Assembly: GCA_019918135.1 (NCBI GenBank)
Contig: WBZZ01003114.1
Span: forward strand, 52,715 to 116,714
DNA: 64,000 bases
Source of the DNA: Paulinella micropora
Lineage: Eukaryota; Cercozoa; Imbricatea; Euglyphida; Paulinellidae
Direction: 5' to 3'
The notes below the pieces were generated by a model that ran no database searches, was not told the DNA's origin, and saw only the letters and a list, made by a program, of their open reading frames with translations. The position numbers and the translations under genes were made by a program. Positions 53,060 through 64,000 of the stretch are shown in pieces; the stretch's first letter is position 1; every line of letters begins with the position of its first letter.

Positions 53060-55250
53060 ATGAGAGACAGCCTTTCACTCTGGCTGCTCCTCGGGGCGGC
53101 CGGGGCCGGGGCGGCTGGTGTCTTGAGTTGCCCCGGGGGCGCCACGATCCTGGAACTCACGACCGCGGCGCCGGGCGATACTTTTGTCTGGCCGCTGTGG
53201 CCGCCCGCCGGCGCCCGCCGGCGCTCCTTGGCCCAGGTCGCCACCGCGTTCCTGGTGAGCTGGGGGGACGGCTCGCCCCCAGCTGGTGCCAGGACTCGGG
53301 GCCGCCCCGTGCGCGCACACGTACCTGGCCGCCGGCACCTACGTGGTGACCGCCGACCCCGGCGAGCGCCAGCCGATCCGCGGCTGGGCACTAACGCCCG
53401 CGTGGCATGCGGCGGCGCCCGCGGGCCTGCGGCTGGACGCGATCTGGCAGTGGGGAGAGCTGCGCTTCCACGCCACCAGCGGCTACCACCTGTACGGGGC
53501 GCCGGGCCTCACGTACGTGCCACCGTTGGCCGCGCTGCAGGACACGGGGTCCGTGCGTTCGTGGGACTACAGCTTTGCGCAGCTGACTACGCCCCTGCCC
53601 GTCGACCCCAGCCACGGCCTGGACGTGTCGGGCGCACTGTCTATGGTCGGCATGTTCGAGAACTCTCGCGGCCTGGTCGCACCCTCGGCGGTGCGCGCCT
53701 GGGCTACCCACCGCCTGCGCAACTCCAGCCGCGCGTTTGCTAACCTGCCGGCCTTGGTGTCGCTCGACCTGTCGCGCTGGAACACCACGGCGCTGCAGGA
53801 CGTGAGCGAGATGTGGGCGGGCTGCGGGGCGCTGACGAGCACGGGGCTGCAGGCCTGGACCGTGCTGCCGAACCTGCAGCGTTTCGCGCGCCTGTTTGCC
53901 GGCGTACCAGGCGCCTTCGACCTCTCACTCACGGGCTGGAGCACGCCTGCCCTCGGCGCTGGTACGGTGGATTGCACGGGGCTGGCTCCATACACACGGG
54001 TAGACCAGGCGCGCTGGCCCGCCGCGTGCTCTCGCTCGCTCTTCTATGCTCTAGTGACCGTTAGCGGCCCCCTCACGCTCGTGTTGTCACCGACCGCTGG
54101 CTCCGGTGCGGATGGCACGTACGGGGTGGATTGGGGGGACGGGTCCGCCGCCGCCACCTGCGTGCATAGTAACGCCGCGACGTGCACGCACGCGTACCCC
54201 CGTCGTGGCGACTACTGGCTGAAGCTGGCCGGCCGGGTGGACGGCTTGTGGTACGTGCAGGGCGCGAGAGTGGCGGAGGTGTTGGCCTGGGGCGACGTGC
54301 AGCTGTACCACCCGGCCGGCAGCACCAGCGGCATGTTTGGGGACTCACGGAGTCTGCGCTACACAGCGCCGACGCGGGGCACGCGGGCACTGTTAGGCGT
54401 GGCGCCCGAGTACCTGCTGGCTGGCGCTGTGGGTTATACAGGCGACGCGCGCGACTGGGACTGGTCGTGGCTGACGCCCGCGACGCATCCCGACGGCTTG
54501 CGCGGGATGTTCGGGGGTTGCACCAAGTTCAACCAAGACCTGAGCGGCTGGAACACGAGCGGCGTAGCTAGCCTGGCCGAAACCTTTAGAGATTCCGGTT
54601 TTAACAACTCCATCGGCAATTGGGATACCAGCCAGGTCACAACGCTGAGGGAGACCTTTGATTCGGCAATGGCTTTTAACCAACCGATCGGAGGCTGGAA
54701 CGTGGGCCAAGTCACCAGCCTGCTGAACACTTTTGCTAACGCGCGGGCCTTCAACCAACCGCTCGGAGGCTGGAACGTGAGCCAAGTCACCAGCCTGATT
54801 AGCACGTTTGCTAACGCGTGGGCCTTCAACCAACCGCTCGGTGCTTGGAACACCTCGCTAGTAACTGCCATGAGTGGGGTCTTCTACAGTGCTAAAGCCT
54901 TCAATCAGGACATTAACAGCTGGGACACTAGCAAAGCCACCTCTCTGTATCTAGCTTTCGGCTGTGGCCAGCTCGGTACGTGCGCATTCAACCAACCGCT
55001 AGACCGCTGGGCTGTGTCCTTGGCGGCGGCACAAGGGGGTCTGTTGAGCATGTTCGCCGGTAACTGTGACTTCAACCAGGACATCCAGACCTGGGATGTC
55101 TCGACGTCACCGTCCGGTGGCATGGTATGCTACGAGATGTTCGGTAGCTACCCTCAGGTGGTAACAGGCAAAGGTATGAGGCCAGCCGGCCTGCCGACGT
55201 TCTGCCGTGAAAACATGCCGGCTTATCCGTGGGGGTGTGGCTACTTGTAG
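53060..55250 (+). CDS. Secreted BspA-like (DUF285) repeat protein with PKD-like parts
   Basis: The ATG at 53060 opens a signal peptide (LSLWLLLGAAGAGAAG). A +1 step near 53285 leads into a frame intact to 55250. Two PKD-like motifs are visible (VSWGDGSP with HTYLAAGTYVVT; VDWGDGSAAATC with HAYPRRGDYWL). From about 54500 at least seven DUF285 units follow, of the type FNQPLGGWNVSQVTSL. This family is known from bacterial and protist surface proteins, where it is linked to adhesion. No C-terminal membrane segment is seen, so it may be released or bound to another protein. Confidence 0.75.
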
Positions 55251-55506
55251 GATTAAAAAAAAGGCGGAGGCGAGGAGCGCACACGTCTCTGCCCCTGCCA
55301 AGCTCTGACCACCACGCCCGGAGGTCCTCCCCCCCCCTAAACCACCGACGCCGGAGCTGGGGAGGAAACCCCTGCCTGGGAGGTCCCTCTTTCCCCCCCC
55401 CCCCCCCCGGCCCCCTGTCCTGCCCCCCCTCCCCCCCGCTCTGCCCTACCCGGGCCCCAGCCGAGCTCTCTTCCCTGCTCCCACACATCTGGCCAAAGCA
55501 CAGTAG
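55251..55506. other. C-rich spacer
   Basis: Spacer with C runs (55398-55414) before the tandem F-box/LRR genes; its end (CCCGGGCCCAGC, GCCGAGCTCTCT) resembles the DNA before the other two paralogues. Confidence 0.4.
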
Positions 55507-57644
55507 ATGGCGAGCTCACGAGAGCCGCCCCCCGGCCGGGCGGCCGGGCGGGCCCCGCGTTCGCTACCACCGCCGTACCCGTTGCTCGCCTACCTCAGCG
55601 AGCGCGAGCGCCCGGCGGCTTGCTGTGTGTGCCCCGGCTGGCTCGCGGAGGAGCGAGCGGCCAGCCAGCTACGCGCCCCGCTCTTGACGTGCCTGCACTG
55701 GTACCACTGGCTGCGGGGCCGTCCGCCCCGGACGGGCACGACCCCCTGCGGGCCGTCCTGTCGGACCTAAGCTACTGGGTCACTGAAGTTGGCCGCCGCA
55801 CCGGCCTGAGGCCACCAGCGACCGACAACCAGCGCGTGTGGGAGCTAGCCGCGCGCCGGCTGCGCGAGGAGGGCCGCCTCGTCTTCTCCCCCCTGCCAGT
55901 GCCCAGCTCAACGGAGCTGGAGCAGCTAGGCGGGGGCGACGAGCAGGCCGGCGTCCAGCGTTACTGGGAGGCTCTGGACGCCACCATCCAGCGCTTCGCG
56001 CCCGGCCCCGCCGCCCCGGGGGGGCGGACCGGCTCCACCGAGCTGGTGGTGTCCTTGGCGGGGCCGACCGCGGGCACCGGGGCCCGGACACTGGCGCTGC
56101 CCGGCCCCGAGCACTTTCCCCTGCCGGTGCACCGCACTACGGGCCGCGTCCTGACTCGGTTGCACTTGCAGGGTTTTGGCCTAGTTTGGCCCCAGGGAGC
56201 CATCCTCCCGGTCGTCTTGCCCGCCGGCTTGCAAGTGCTGAGCTGGTCGCAGACTGACTGCTCGCGGGCCGAGCGGTCCGGGCCAGGCGGAACAGACGGC
56301 ATGCTACGTTTCAAGGACTGCCCCGCGCTGGAGGAGTTCTACTTTACCCAGCAGCCGCCCGCGCCGGCCACCGAGCCCGTGACGCCGATCTTCTACTTCA
56401 GGCAGTGCGCTAATCTGCGGGTCATTGACACCGCCACTGGCGCCACCGGGCCGCAGCCCGTGTCGTTAGTGCTGCAAGGCTTGCCCGGACCAGCACTGAC
56501 GCTGAGGCCGGGCGGCGGAGACTTTGACCTGACAGCCGTGTCCTGCTCCCTGCAACACCTGGCCTTGCACAGCGCGGGGCCGGCGGCCAACGTCCAGCTG
56601 ACGGTCGAACGGTGCGGGCAACTGGCAGACTTCAGCTGGCGGGGGCTGCGCCGGGTCACCGGAGACATGCAGTGCACCCTCACGGGACTGTCCCCGGGCT
56701 TCCTCGGAGCGTGGTGGCCGGACTGTCGTACGGTGCTGGGCTCACTTCGTCTGCAAGTGCACGTGTCCGGGACGGGGGGGCTGGCCACGCAGCCCGGCTT
56801 CGGACTGCCAGCACTGCAGAGCTGCGGGCAAGACCTTGTCCTACAGCTGGAAGGCTTCCCCTCGCCACCAGCGCTCGAGCTGCCGAAGCTACGAACGGTA
56901 GGCCACAGCCTGGTCTGGCGTGGCTCGGGCTGCGCCTGCCCCGCGGCCCCTAGGCTGCCGGAACTGCTTTCCGTGGGCCGCAACCTCACGCTCGTGCTGG
57001 CCGGGCGCGGCGGACCGGAGCTGTCCGCGCGCGGCGGACCGGAGCGCACAGGCGACTACCAGCTGGGCCTAGACAAGCTCAAGACCGTACAGGGCACCCT
57101 GGAGTTCGAGCTGACAGCCTGTCCGCTAGTCCGGCTGGCGCTGCCAGAGCTGCGCACGGCGGGCACCGTACTCTTAACACTTGCCGACTGTGGGAATTTA
57201 CACGAAGTACAGCTACGGCAGCTGTCAACCCTGAGCCACGCCCTGCGTGTAGAGATCAAGCGCTGTGCAGAGCTGGGAGCTTCGGGCTGCCAGCCTTGAC
57301 AGCTTGCCAGGGGGCCACCCTGACTTTCCAGGCTTGCCCCCAGCTGCGGGACCTAGGCTGGCCAGACGGCTGGCCTGTGGCAAGCTCACCCTCACCCTCC
57401 GCGAGTGCGCTGGCCTCACGGAACTGGTTCTGCCCCCCGGCCCCGACGAGCTGAAACTCACGGTATCCCAGTGCGCTTCGCTCAGGCGCCTAGGATTTCC
57501 CCGGGACGGGCGGGACAGCCGCTGAAAGTGGAGCTAACCTTGAGGCAGTGCCCTCTGCTGGAGCAACTGGACGGGCTAGCAGCAGCAGCTTGCCAGCCGC
57601 CCGTCGTGGAGGAGTGCCCCCTGCTGCTGCTTCCGCGGAGCTAG
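55507..57644 (+). pseudogene. F-box-like/LRR tandem paralogue 1
   Basis: The ATG at 55507 leads to an F-box-like start (YPLLAYLSERERPAACCVCPGWLAEE). After a -1 step near 55715 a long frame runs to 57299 with LRR-like units of low regularity (LQVLSWSQTDCS, LELPKLRTVGHSL, LALPELRTAGTVL). Two more steps (near 57290 and 57515) are needed to reach the end at 57644, which matches the end of paralogue 2 (CPLLEQLDGL, CPLLLLPRS). Probably a family of ubiquitin-ligase adaptors. Its tandem relatives suggest recent expansion. Confidence 0.55.
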
Positions 57645-57934
57645 GCGGGGGAGGGGGGAGGGTCCGGTTAACCCAGTACGCCAAGAAAAAGCCGCGGTTG
57701 GCTAGGGCGACGACGGGGGGCTCTCTTCGTCGGGGCCACGCGCGAGGCCAGGGAAGATCTGCTATCAGTGTGGCCGCCCCGGGGGGGAGGGCGCGGCCCT
57801 GCCCTGCTGCCTTCTCCCCCCGGCCCTCCCCTGCCGGAGCTGTTCCTTCTTCCCTCACCCCCCCTCCCCACCCGGGCCCAGCGGGCGCCGGCCGAGCTCT
57901 CTGCCGAGCCAGGTAGTTGGACAAAGCGCAGTGG
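57645..57934. other. Paralogue promoter spacer (duplicated)
   Basis: About 200 bases here (AGGCCAGGGAAGATCTGCTA onward) recur almost unchanged at about 60290-60490, before paralogue 3. This shows that the promoter was copied together with the gene. Confidence 0.7.
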
Positions 57935-60067
57935 ATGGCGAGTTGGCGAGGGCCGACCCCCGGCCACGCAGCCGGGCCGACCCCCGGGCCGCCGCCGCCC
58001 TACCCCTGGCTGGCGTACCTCGGCGGGGGCGAACGCCTGGCGGCCTGTTGTGTGTGCCCCGACTGGCTCGCGGAGGAGCGGGAGGCCAGCCGGCGGCGGG
58101 CCCTGCTCTTGGCGTGCCTGCACTGGTACAACTGGCTGGACGGAACGCCTGTCTCCAACGATCCGGCGGGCCGCGACCGCCTGGCAGAGGTACTGTCGAA
58201 CCTAAGCCACTTGGTGCAGACAGTCTGCGACCGCAACGGCCTTCTGCGCCCAGCGACCGACAACAGGCGCGCGTGGGAGCTGGCCGTGCGGGGGCTAGAG
58301 AAGGAGCGGCAGCTCATCTTCTCCCCCCTGGCCGTGCCCACGCTAGCAGAAGTGAGGGAGCGCTGGGCTGGGCCGGGCAAGACAGAGCAGGCGGCCGCTC
58401 AGGCTTACTGGGACGCTCTGGAGGCTGTCGTCCAGCGCTTTGCGCCCGGCCCCGACGTCAAGTCAGCGTCGGAGCCGGCCGGAGCCACCGAGCTGGTGGT
58501 GCCCCTGGCTAGGCAAGCCACGGACTGCGACGTCGTCACACTGAAGCAACAGGACCTTACGTACTTTCCCTGCAGGAGCACAACGCTACGGACCGTGTGA
58601 TCACTCGGTTGCGCTTGCAGGGCTTGTGCCTAGCGTGGCCAAGGGAGACGACCTCTTTGCCGTCTTGCCCAAGGGCTTGCAAGTGCTGAGCTGGTCGCAG
58701 ACAGACTGCTCGCGGGTACAGCGGCCCAGAGCGGACGAAGAAGTAAGCGGGGCGATTCTCTTTTCGTCCTGCCCCACGCTGGAGGAGTTCTGCTTTACTC
58801 AGCGGCGGCCCGCGGCGGAGGCCGAGCCCCCCCCAAGCTCTTATTCTACTTCGGTCGGTGCCCTAATCTCAGTCTCATTGACACCGCCACCGGCGCCGCT
58901 GGGCCGCAACCCGTGAAGTTGTGGTTAGAGGGTTTGTCAAGACCAGCACTGACGCTGAGGCCGGGCGGCGGAGACTTTACCCTGAATGTCAGGTCCTGCT
59001 CCACGCAAAGCTTGGCCTTGCACAGCGTAGAGACAGCGGCTGCGGCCCAGGTCAGCCTTGACGTCCGGTGTTGCCGCGAACTGCAAGCCGTCACCTGGTG
59101 GGGGCTGCGGCAGGTCACCGGAGGCTTTGAGCTGAAGGTGACAGGGGCCGAAGCTCTGCACTCGCTGCGGGTGCCAGCGCTGACCAGCGTAGACGGTGAC
59201 CTGGCCTTGATCTGCCACGACTGTGCCACCCCCGTGCCAGACTGGCTGCCCCAACTAGTTACGGTCGGCGGCGGCTTCTGCGTAGGACTGAGGAGGCTGG
59301 GCGTCCGGCCGGGTACAGCGGGGGCGCAGAGCCCCGGTGCACGTTCCATCGACCACCCGGTAGTAGTACCACGGCTGAGGACGGTGGGGGGCACCGTGAG
59401 GATAGGGCAGTCCGACTGTCCGCAGCTAAGCCGGCTGGCCTTGCCAAGCTTGACGACAGTGGACGACGGGCTATGGATAGAGGTGGGGGGGTGCGAACGG
59501 CTCGGCGAGATAGCACTACCAGCGCTGTCCACCGCGGCGGAACTGCTGCGCATTCTCGTCGAGAACTGTAAAGCTTTTGCACGCTGCTGCCTGCCCCAGC
59601 AGATAACGTGCTCCCTGGCCAAGTTCGATTTTAGGGACTGCCCTGCCCTAGCTGGCTTTGAGGTGCCAGTCCTGGGCGGCGTGCTCTTGCCAGACTCTGA
59701 CGCGCCAGGCCCGCACGACGTGGAACTGACTTTCGAACGGTGCGATGCCTTGAAGCACCTGCGCTGGTCGGGCAGCCCGGTCGGGGGCAAGCTTCTTCTC
59801 GAGCTCACGGCTTGCGCTGGCCTAGAAGAAATAGCCCTGCCGTCTGGCCTCCAGGAACTCTCGCTCACGGTGTACGGGTGCAGGTCCCTCCGGTGCATCA
59901 AATTCCCTCCCCCGGGGGAGGGCAGAAGAAAGAGGCCAGCGAGGCTGCTCTTCGCGCATTGTCCCCAACTGCGAGGACTGGACGGGCTGGACCAGTACCC
60001 CGCCACGGATTACTCGCTCGAAGTGCGCGGAGGCTGCCCTAAGCTGGAGCTGCCAGCAAAAAGCTAG
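57935..60067 (+). pseudogene. F-box-like/LRR tandem paralogue 2
   Basis: The ATG at 57935 leads to YPWLAYLGGGERLAACCVCPDWLAEE. Coding continues with -1 steps near 58570, 58650 and 58900, after which a clean frame runs to 60067 with LRR-like units (LRVPALTSVDGDL, LALPSLTTVDDGL, LALPALSTAAELL type). All three shifts are of the one-base-loss type. About 700 residues. Paralogous to its two neighbours. Role inferred as SCF adaptor. Confidence 0.55.
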
Positions 60068-60491
60068 CGACGTCCACACTCCCCGCAGTGCCCAAGCCAG
60101 CTGAAGGCTAAGAAAACCCCGTCCCGCGACAACCGGGCGGGCTACGAACCGGTTCAGTAAAGCCAGGAAAGCACGGGTTTGGGACGGGCGCCGGAGGATC
60201 CCGTCGTGCTGCGGGTGGAGAGCCGCGGTGTCCCTGTTCATAAACGGCACGCTGCCTGTCGCAGCGCCTCTTGGAACAGCCCCGCGTGTAGGCCACGCGC
60301 GAGGCCAGGGAAGATCTGCTATCAGTGTGGCCGCCCCGGGGGGGAGGGCGCGGCCCTGCCCTGCTGCCTTCTCCCCCGGCCCTCCCCCTGCCGGAGCTGT
60401 TCCTTCTTCCCTCACCCTCCTTCCCCACCCGGGCCCAGCGGGCGCCGGCAGAGCTCTCTGCCGAGCCAGGTAGTTGGACAAAGCGCAGTGG
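60068..60491. other. Duplicated promoter spacer
   Basis: Contains the second copy of the paralogue promoter (about 60290-60490). No gene seen. Confidence 0.6.
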
Positions 60492-60930
60492 ATGGCGAGT
60501 TGGCGAGGGCCGACCCCCGGCCACGCAGCCGGGCGGACCACTGGGGCCGCCGCGAGGTCGCCACCACCGTCGTACCCCTGGCTGGCCTACCTCGGCGGGC
60601 GCGACCGCCCGGCGGCCTGCTGTGTGTGCCCCGACTGGCTCGCCCACGAGCGCGAGGCCAGCCAGCGGCGGGCCCTGCTCCTGGCGTGCCTGCTCTGGTA
60701 CCACTGGCAGCCACCCGCCCCAGGCGACGGACGGGCGGGCCGCGAGCCCCTGGCCGAGATACTGTCGAACCTAAGCCACTGGGTCCACGCGGTCTGTGCC
60801 CGCACGGGCCGGGGGAGCCCGGCCACGGACGACCGGCGCGCGTGGGAGCTGGCCGCGCGCGGGCTGCGGACCGAGAGCCTCCTGGACTTCTCCTCCCTGC
60901 CGGTGCCTAGCGTGGACGAGGTACAACTAA
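60492..60930 (+). pseudogene. F-box-like/LRR tandem paralogue 3, cut by transposon
   Basis: The ATG at 60492 leads to YPWLAYLGGRDRPAACCVCPDWLAHE and 146 residues of clean coding that align with paralogues 1 and 2. Just after the segment FSSLPVPSVDEVQ (paralogue 2: FSPLAVPTLAEVR) homology ends and A/T-rich DNA of the transposon begins. The LRR part is therefore lost in this window. Confidence 0.75.
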
Positions 60931-61066
60931 CCATTCGGCAAAGATGGGGGTATCACTTTTTCCGAAATTTTTCCAAGATTTTTAGCAACTTTCAGAAAAC
61001 TTGTGCAAATGAAGGGAAATTCAGTATTTAGTTGCAGAACATAATAAAATGATATTAAAACATGTT

Positions 61067-61072
61067 TTTATT
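61067..61072 (-). terminator. AATAAA signal of transposon gene
   Basis: AATAAA on the minus strand about 315 bases after the stop of the transposon gene. Confidence 0.4.
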
Positions 61073-61384
61073 AATAGTCAACCACTTAGACTTCACCTCC
61101 GGAGGTGGACAGAAACCGGTCTGACACCTAATTTTTCCACTTTTTTTTCATGCCGGCGACGACAAGACTATGCTGGAAACAAGCGACAAAAATGCACAGC
61201 TTGGTTTTTTTGCTTTGTTTTATTTGTTTTTAGTATTTTCCTACATTATGAGCTGCTTTTACTTCAAAAAATCCCTGCCGCCGCTGTGATAGGGGATTCA
61301 CGTGGGTAGTGGAAGGGGGAGGGGGGGGGGTGGTTGTGTGATGTGAAGGTTGCAGTATTTCCTTGATTAGAATGTATTTCAAGG

Positions 61385-63981
61385 CTACATTAATGGGTCG
61401 TTGTCGTCAGAGCTATCAGAGCTACCGACATCTGCTGGCCACTCACACAATTGGCATTTGTCTCCACCTTCAGCGTTATGGATCTTACAGGAAGGGCAAT
61501 CCCACTGATTGGGGCCTGGCTGATTTGCGCCTTGCACCTGACTGTTCCTGCGTTGAGATTGCATCGCCCGCTTGGAATCAGCTGAATTTCGCGCACGCTT
61601 GCGTCCGCGTTGACCTGCTGCTCGACGCGCGCGGCGACGTCCGCGCTGACGGCTTGGTTGGCGTCCTCGTGGCGGCACAGTTGAGTCTGAGACACCTACA
61701 GTAAATAATAACGAAATGCGACCAGTGTTGCAGATATAGCATACACTAGTACCGTTTTCTTCTTCCTCTGAGCTAGAAGAAGAGTTGTCTGTGCTAGTAG
61801 TAGAAGAAGAGTTCTCAGATAGCGCGGGTTCAGCACCAGCTAGTTTGGCATCCACTTCTTCTTCTAAGTTGCAGCGGCAGATTTGAAAATGGTTCCATGC
61901 TGAGTCAACAAGCTGCGCCTTTTTAAACTGCTTCCGGTCGGCATCTTGCGTTGCAACACCGTGCATTCTGAGCCAGTCCTTTAGTTCCTTGACTACCATT
62001 TGGCTGGATGCAAACGCTTGCTTGTCTTGAAACGATGTAAGTAAAATGAAAACTTTGCGCCACGGATGCTCAACATTTCCAAAAGCCAAGTCCTGCTCCC
62101 TCTTTTCTTCCTCAGTAAGCTCCTGTGCACCGCGCCATCGTGGGTGAGCGGGAGCCTTTCCCTCGTTAACAAAATATGTGCGTGGTAAAGAAAGAAGCTC
62201 GTCAGGTGTCAAATGGGTAAGAGCGTTTATCTTTTCTTTACGGTTAGGAGGCAACTCCATCCAATTCATCGGCAGCTCATCAACCAGTCGGAATTCTGCT
62301 TTGTATTTTCCACACTTCATATGAGCAGGGCGTCCGGGCAAACCACCGTCGAAGTAGTCGCCATCAATTTCGATTCTTGTCAGGTTCCCAGCCGCCAACA
62401 TCTCCTCCACATGCGCAGTCTCGTCCGGCTCTAGGTACTTGCTCAAAGATCGAATATCCTTTTTCAAACGTGGGTTGACGAAGTATCCCACAGGAAGCTT
62501 GCGAGGCATATCAGCCGCTGCAATATATACAACACATGCACGTGAGGTGGGGGGGGGGGGGGAGGGAAGGGAATAATATAATACAATACCGGGGCGCTGA
62601 ATGAACAGTTTCACTGATGCTCCTTGGGGATTATCCTTCTCTCCATGAAATTCCTCCTGTGCGTCTCCCATTGTTTTGAAATCCGCAGTCGGTAACTGAT
62701 CAGGATCCTCGTTCTTGGTGATGCGCCAGGCCAGAGGCCTGTTGTAATTCTTGAAGCTTTTGTTCATACATGGACTGAAATACGTCATCCAGTCGTAATT
62801 ACATGCAAGAACAACCAACACAAAGGTCGATCTTTGTTTTTTGAAAGCAAGGATAAGTTTTAACAAAGCTTGAGCGATATTGGTTGTGAGGAAGGTGCTC
62901 TTCCACCCAATATCCATCACTCTGAATGACTGATCATTCCCGTCATGGCCGTGCCCAGGTGGCTTGCGATGAGATTCTACTTGCCAACGGATACCGCGGT
63001 CGACAACATTAAGCCCGATAAAGCCTAGCATAGCCCACGCAGTGTTATCACCGGCGCCGTCCCACTCCAGGAATAACTTCCAAGCTTGCATAGTGCGAGG
63101 ATGCCAAAGCTCCCAATGCAAAAGTGATGCAAGCATGGTGATATTACTGTTCACGCCATGCTCCACTGCGCCTTCCAGGTACGTGAAAATAAAGTTAGTA
63201 TCGGTAGTGTAACAAGTGTTGATACCGACACACAGGCGAAAGACCATTTTCCCTTTAAAGTCTTTAGCAGCACGGCGACAAGATGGAATCCGCACAGGCG
63301 GCTTCATATCTGCAGATATAACAGTAGCATGGAGATCTTCTTGCGCACCCTTCTTGCGTTGCATGCTCGCTACACGGCACGTTCTGTGAATTTTGTGATG
63401 AAGGCGGCTCTGGCGGCGCCAAGTCTGAGCTGCTGTGTCACTCAGGAAACCTCGGGCATGCCGAACCGCAAGCCTCGTGCAGATGTCGCATTTGGAAAAG
63501 TCTCCCGCTGCAGCACAAAGATGTAGTGAGTAATGATGAATGCTATGCTATGCTAACGATTCAAACATCAATCAATTATATGCATATTACCTCGTACAAA
63601 CTTGACGTTTGAGAAATCCGCTTTCCAAACTTTGTTGATTGTGTTGTCTGTTGGAGGCTTATCAGGATTCACTCTCTTAGAAGTTCCGTACCGTAGACAC
63701 ACTTCTTTCCAGTTGTCCCGAACATACTTTTGCACTCCGGCGTCCTCAGCCATTTCTTGTAGCCTCCATACACCGTCGCTACATATCTCGGGATGACTGT
63801 TTGCGAATTTTTCACATAGCAAAATTGCAACAAGATCTTCTGTTTCGGGAATTGCGGTTGACTTTCTGGCAAAGACCTTCGTGTTGTTGGCAAGAAGCTT
63901 GTGTGCTCGAGATAAAACTGCGTCGCTGATGCCGTGGATGCGCTGCCAAGCTGTTCTGCAGACAGCCTCCGTTAGGTACAT
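61385..63981 (-). CDS. Spliced DUF7869-type transposon protein with RanBP2-like zinc finger
   Basis: Four exons can be read. Exon 1 (to about 63591) has CRTAWQRIHGISDAVLSRA, typical of the N-terminal part of DUF7869 proteins. An intron (about 63590-63506, GTAATATG ... CTGCAG) follows. Exon 2 begins with a C-x2-C (KCDICTRLAV) and contains the DUF7869 core (FLEWDGAGDNTAW, then HRKPPGHGHDGNDQ; the usual form is LPVGHTHEDIDQ). Introns at about 62589-62523 and 61760-61701, both GT-AG and in frame in the open track, split the rest. The C-terminus has a RanBP2-type finger (WDCPSC ... CQLCEW). Such proteins are linked to eukaryotic transposons and presumably act in transposition. The 5' end may lie outside the window. 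Confidence 0.65.
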
Positions 63982-64000
63982 ATATTGAAACGAACCAATT

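Larger units (their letters stand above)
60931..64000 (-). mobile_element. DUF7869-type transposable element (right end beyond window)
   Basis: Starts at about 60931-60950, where paralogue 3 stops, with A/T-rich DNA unlike the GC-rich genes to the left. It carries one spliced minus-strand gene. I could not identify terminal repeats or a target duplication because only one end is in the window. Confidence 0.65.

Noticed and set aside
1-64000. A changed genetic code with one stop reassigned
   Set aside because: TAA, TAG and TGA all occur both inside frames and as clear terminators, so no single reassignment explains the pattern.

Overview
The window looks like nuclear DNA of a eukaryotic microbe (protist or alga), or a giant-virus or virus-derived segment lying in such DNA. 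Supporting signs are F-box/leucine-rich-repeat (LRR) genes, a Ty1/copia-type retroelement, a DUF7869-type transposon gene with GT-AG introns, AATAAA signals, secreted/anchored surface proteins, and many microsatellites and long poly-C/poly-G runs. No taxon can be named from the sequence alone. I see no rRNA, tRNA, CRISPR array or capsid gene.

Layout. 1-4.9 kb: F-box/LRR genes (two on -, one on +). 5.2-11.1 kb: a broken DUF1152-like gene and a long, much interrupted secreted-protein locus. 11.2-16 kb: a membrane protein with a textbook -1 slippery site, an intact unknown gene, two hairpin repeats and a secreted stalked protein. 16.5-24.4 kb: a membrane protein ending in a RING finger, split by two facing copia-like elements. 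24.6-27.6 kb: two small genes around 2 kb of microsatellites. 28.7-35.1 kb: a second, about 99% identical copy of 1-4.9 kb fused to a copy of 10.5-12.1 kb. 35.1-47.7 kb: a GC-rich, compact block with an SNF2-type helicase cut off at the duplication edge, an LRR gene, a Cys-repeat/nuclease protein, an overlapping minus-strand cluster (RPB10-like RNA polymerase subunit and two unknowns), a PrimPol/UL52-type primase and Cys-rich repeat proteins. 47.9-55.3 kb: two divergent large surface proteins, one with BspA-like (DUF285) repeats. 55.5-60.9 kb: three tandem F-box/LRR paralogues, the last cut by a transposon that runs to the window end.

How it fits together. The helicase, primase, polymerase subunit and Cys-repeat/nuclease genes form an information-processing set typical of large DNA viruses, and three of these reading frames overlap. 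F-box/LRR and RING proteins suggest ubiquitin-ligase adaptors or ligases; the large proteins with signal peptides suggest a cell or virion surface. This functional reading is inference.

A striking property is that most genes carry internal stops (TAA, TAG and TGA all occur) or one-base shifts, while long stretches on both sides remain clearly coding. In the duplicated parts both copies share these lesions. By my hand count about 23 of 32 shifts need a -1 step, i.e. look like one-base deletions. Recent gene decay, residual long-read consensus deletions, or in a few cases programmed recoding are the candidate explanations.
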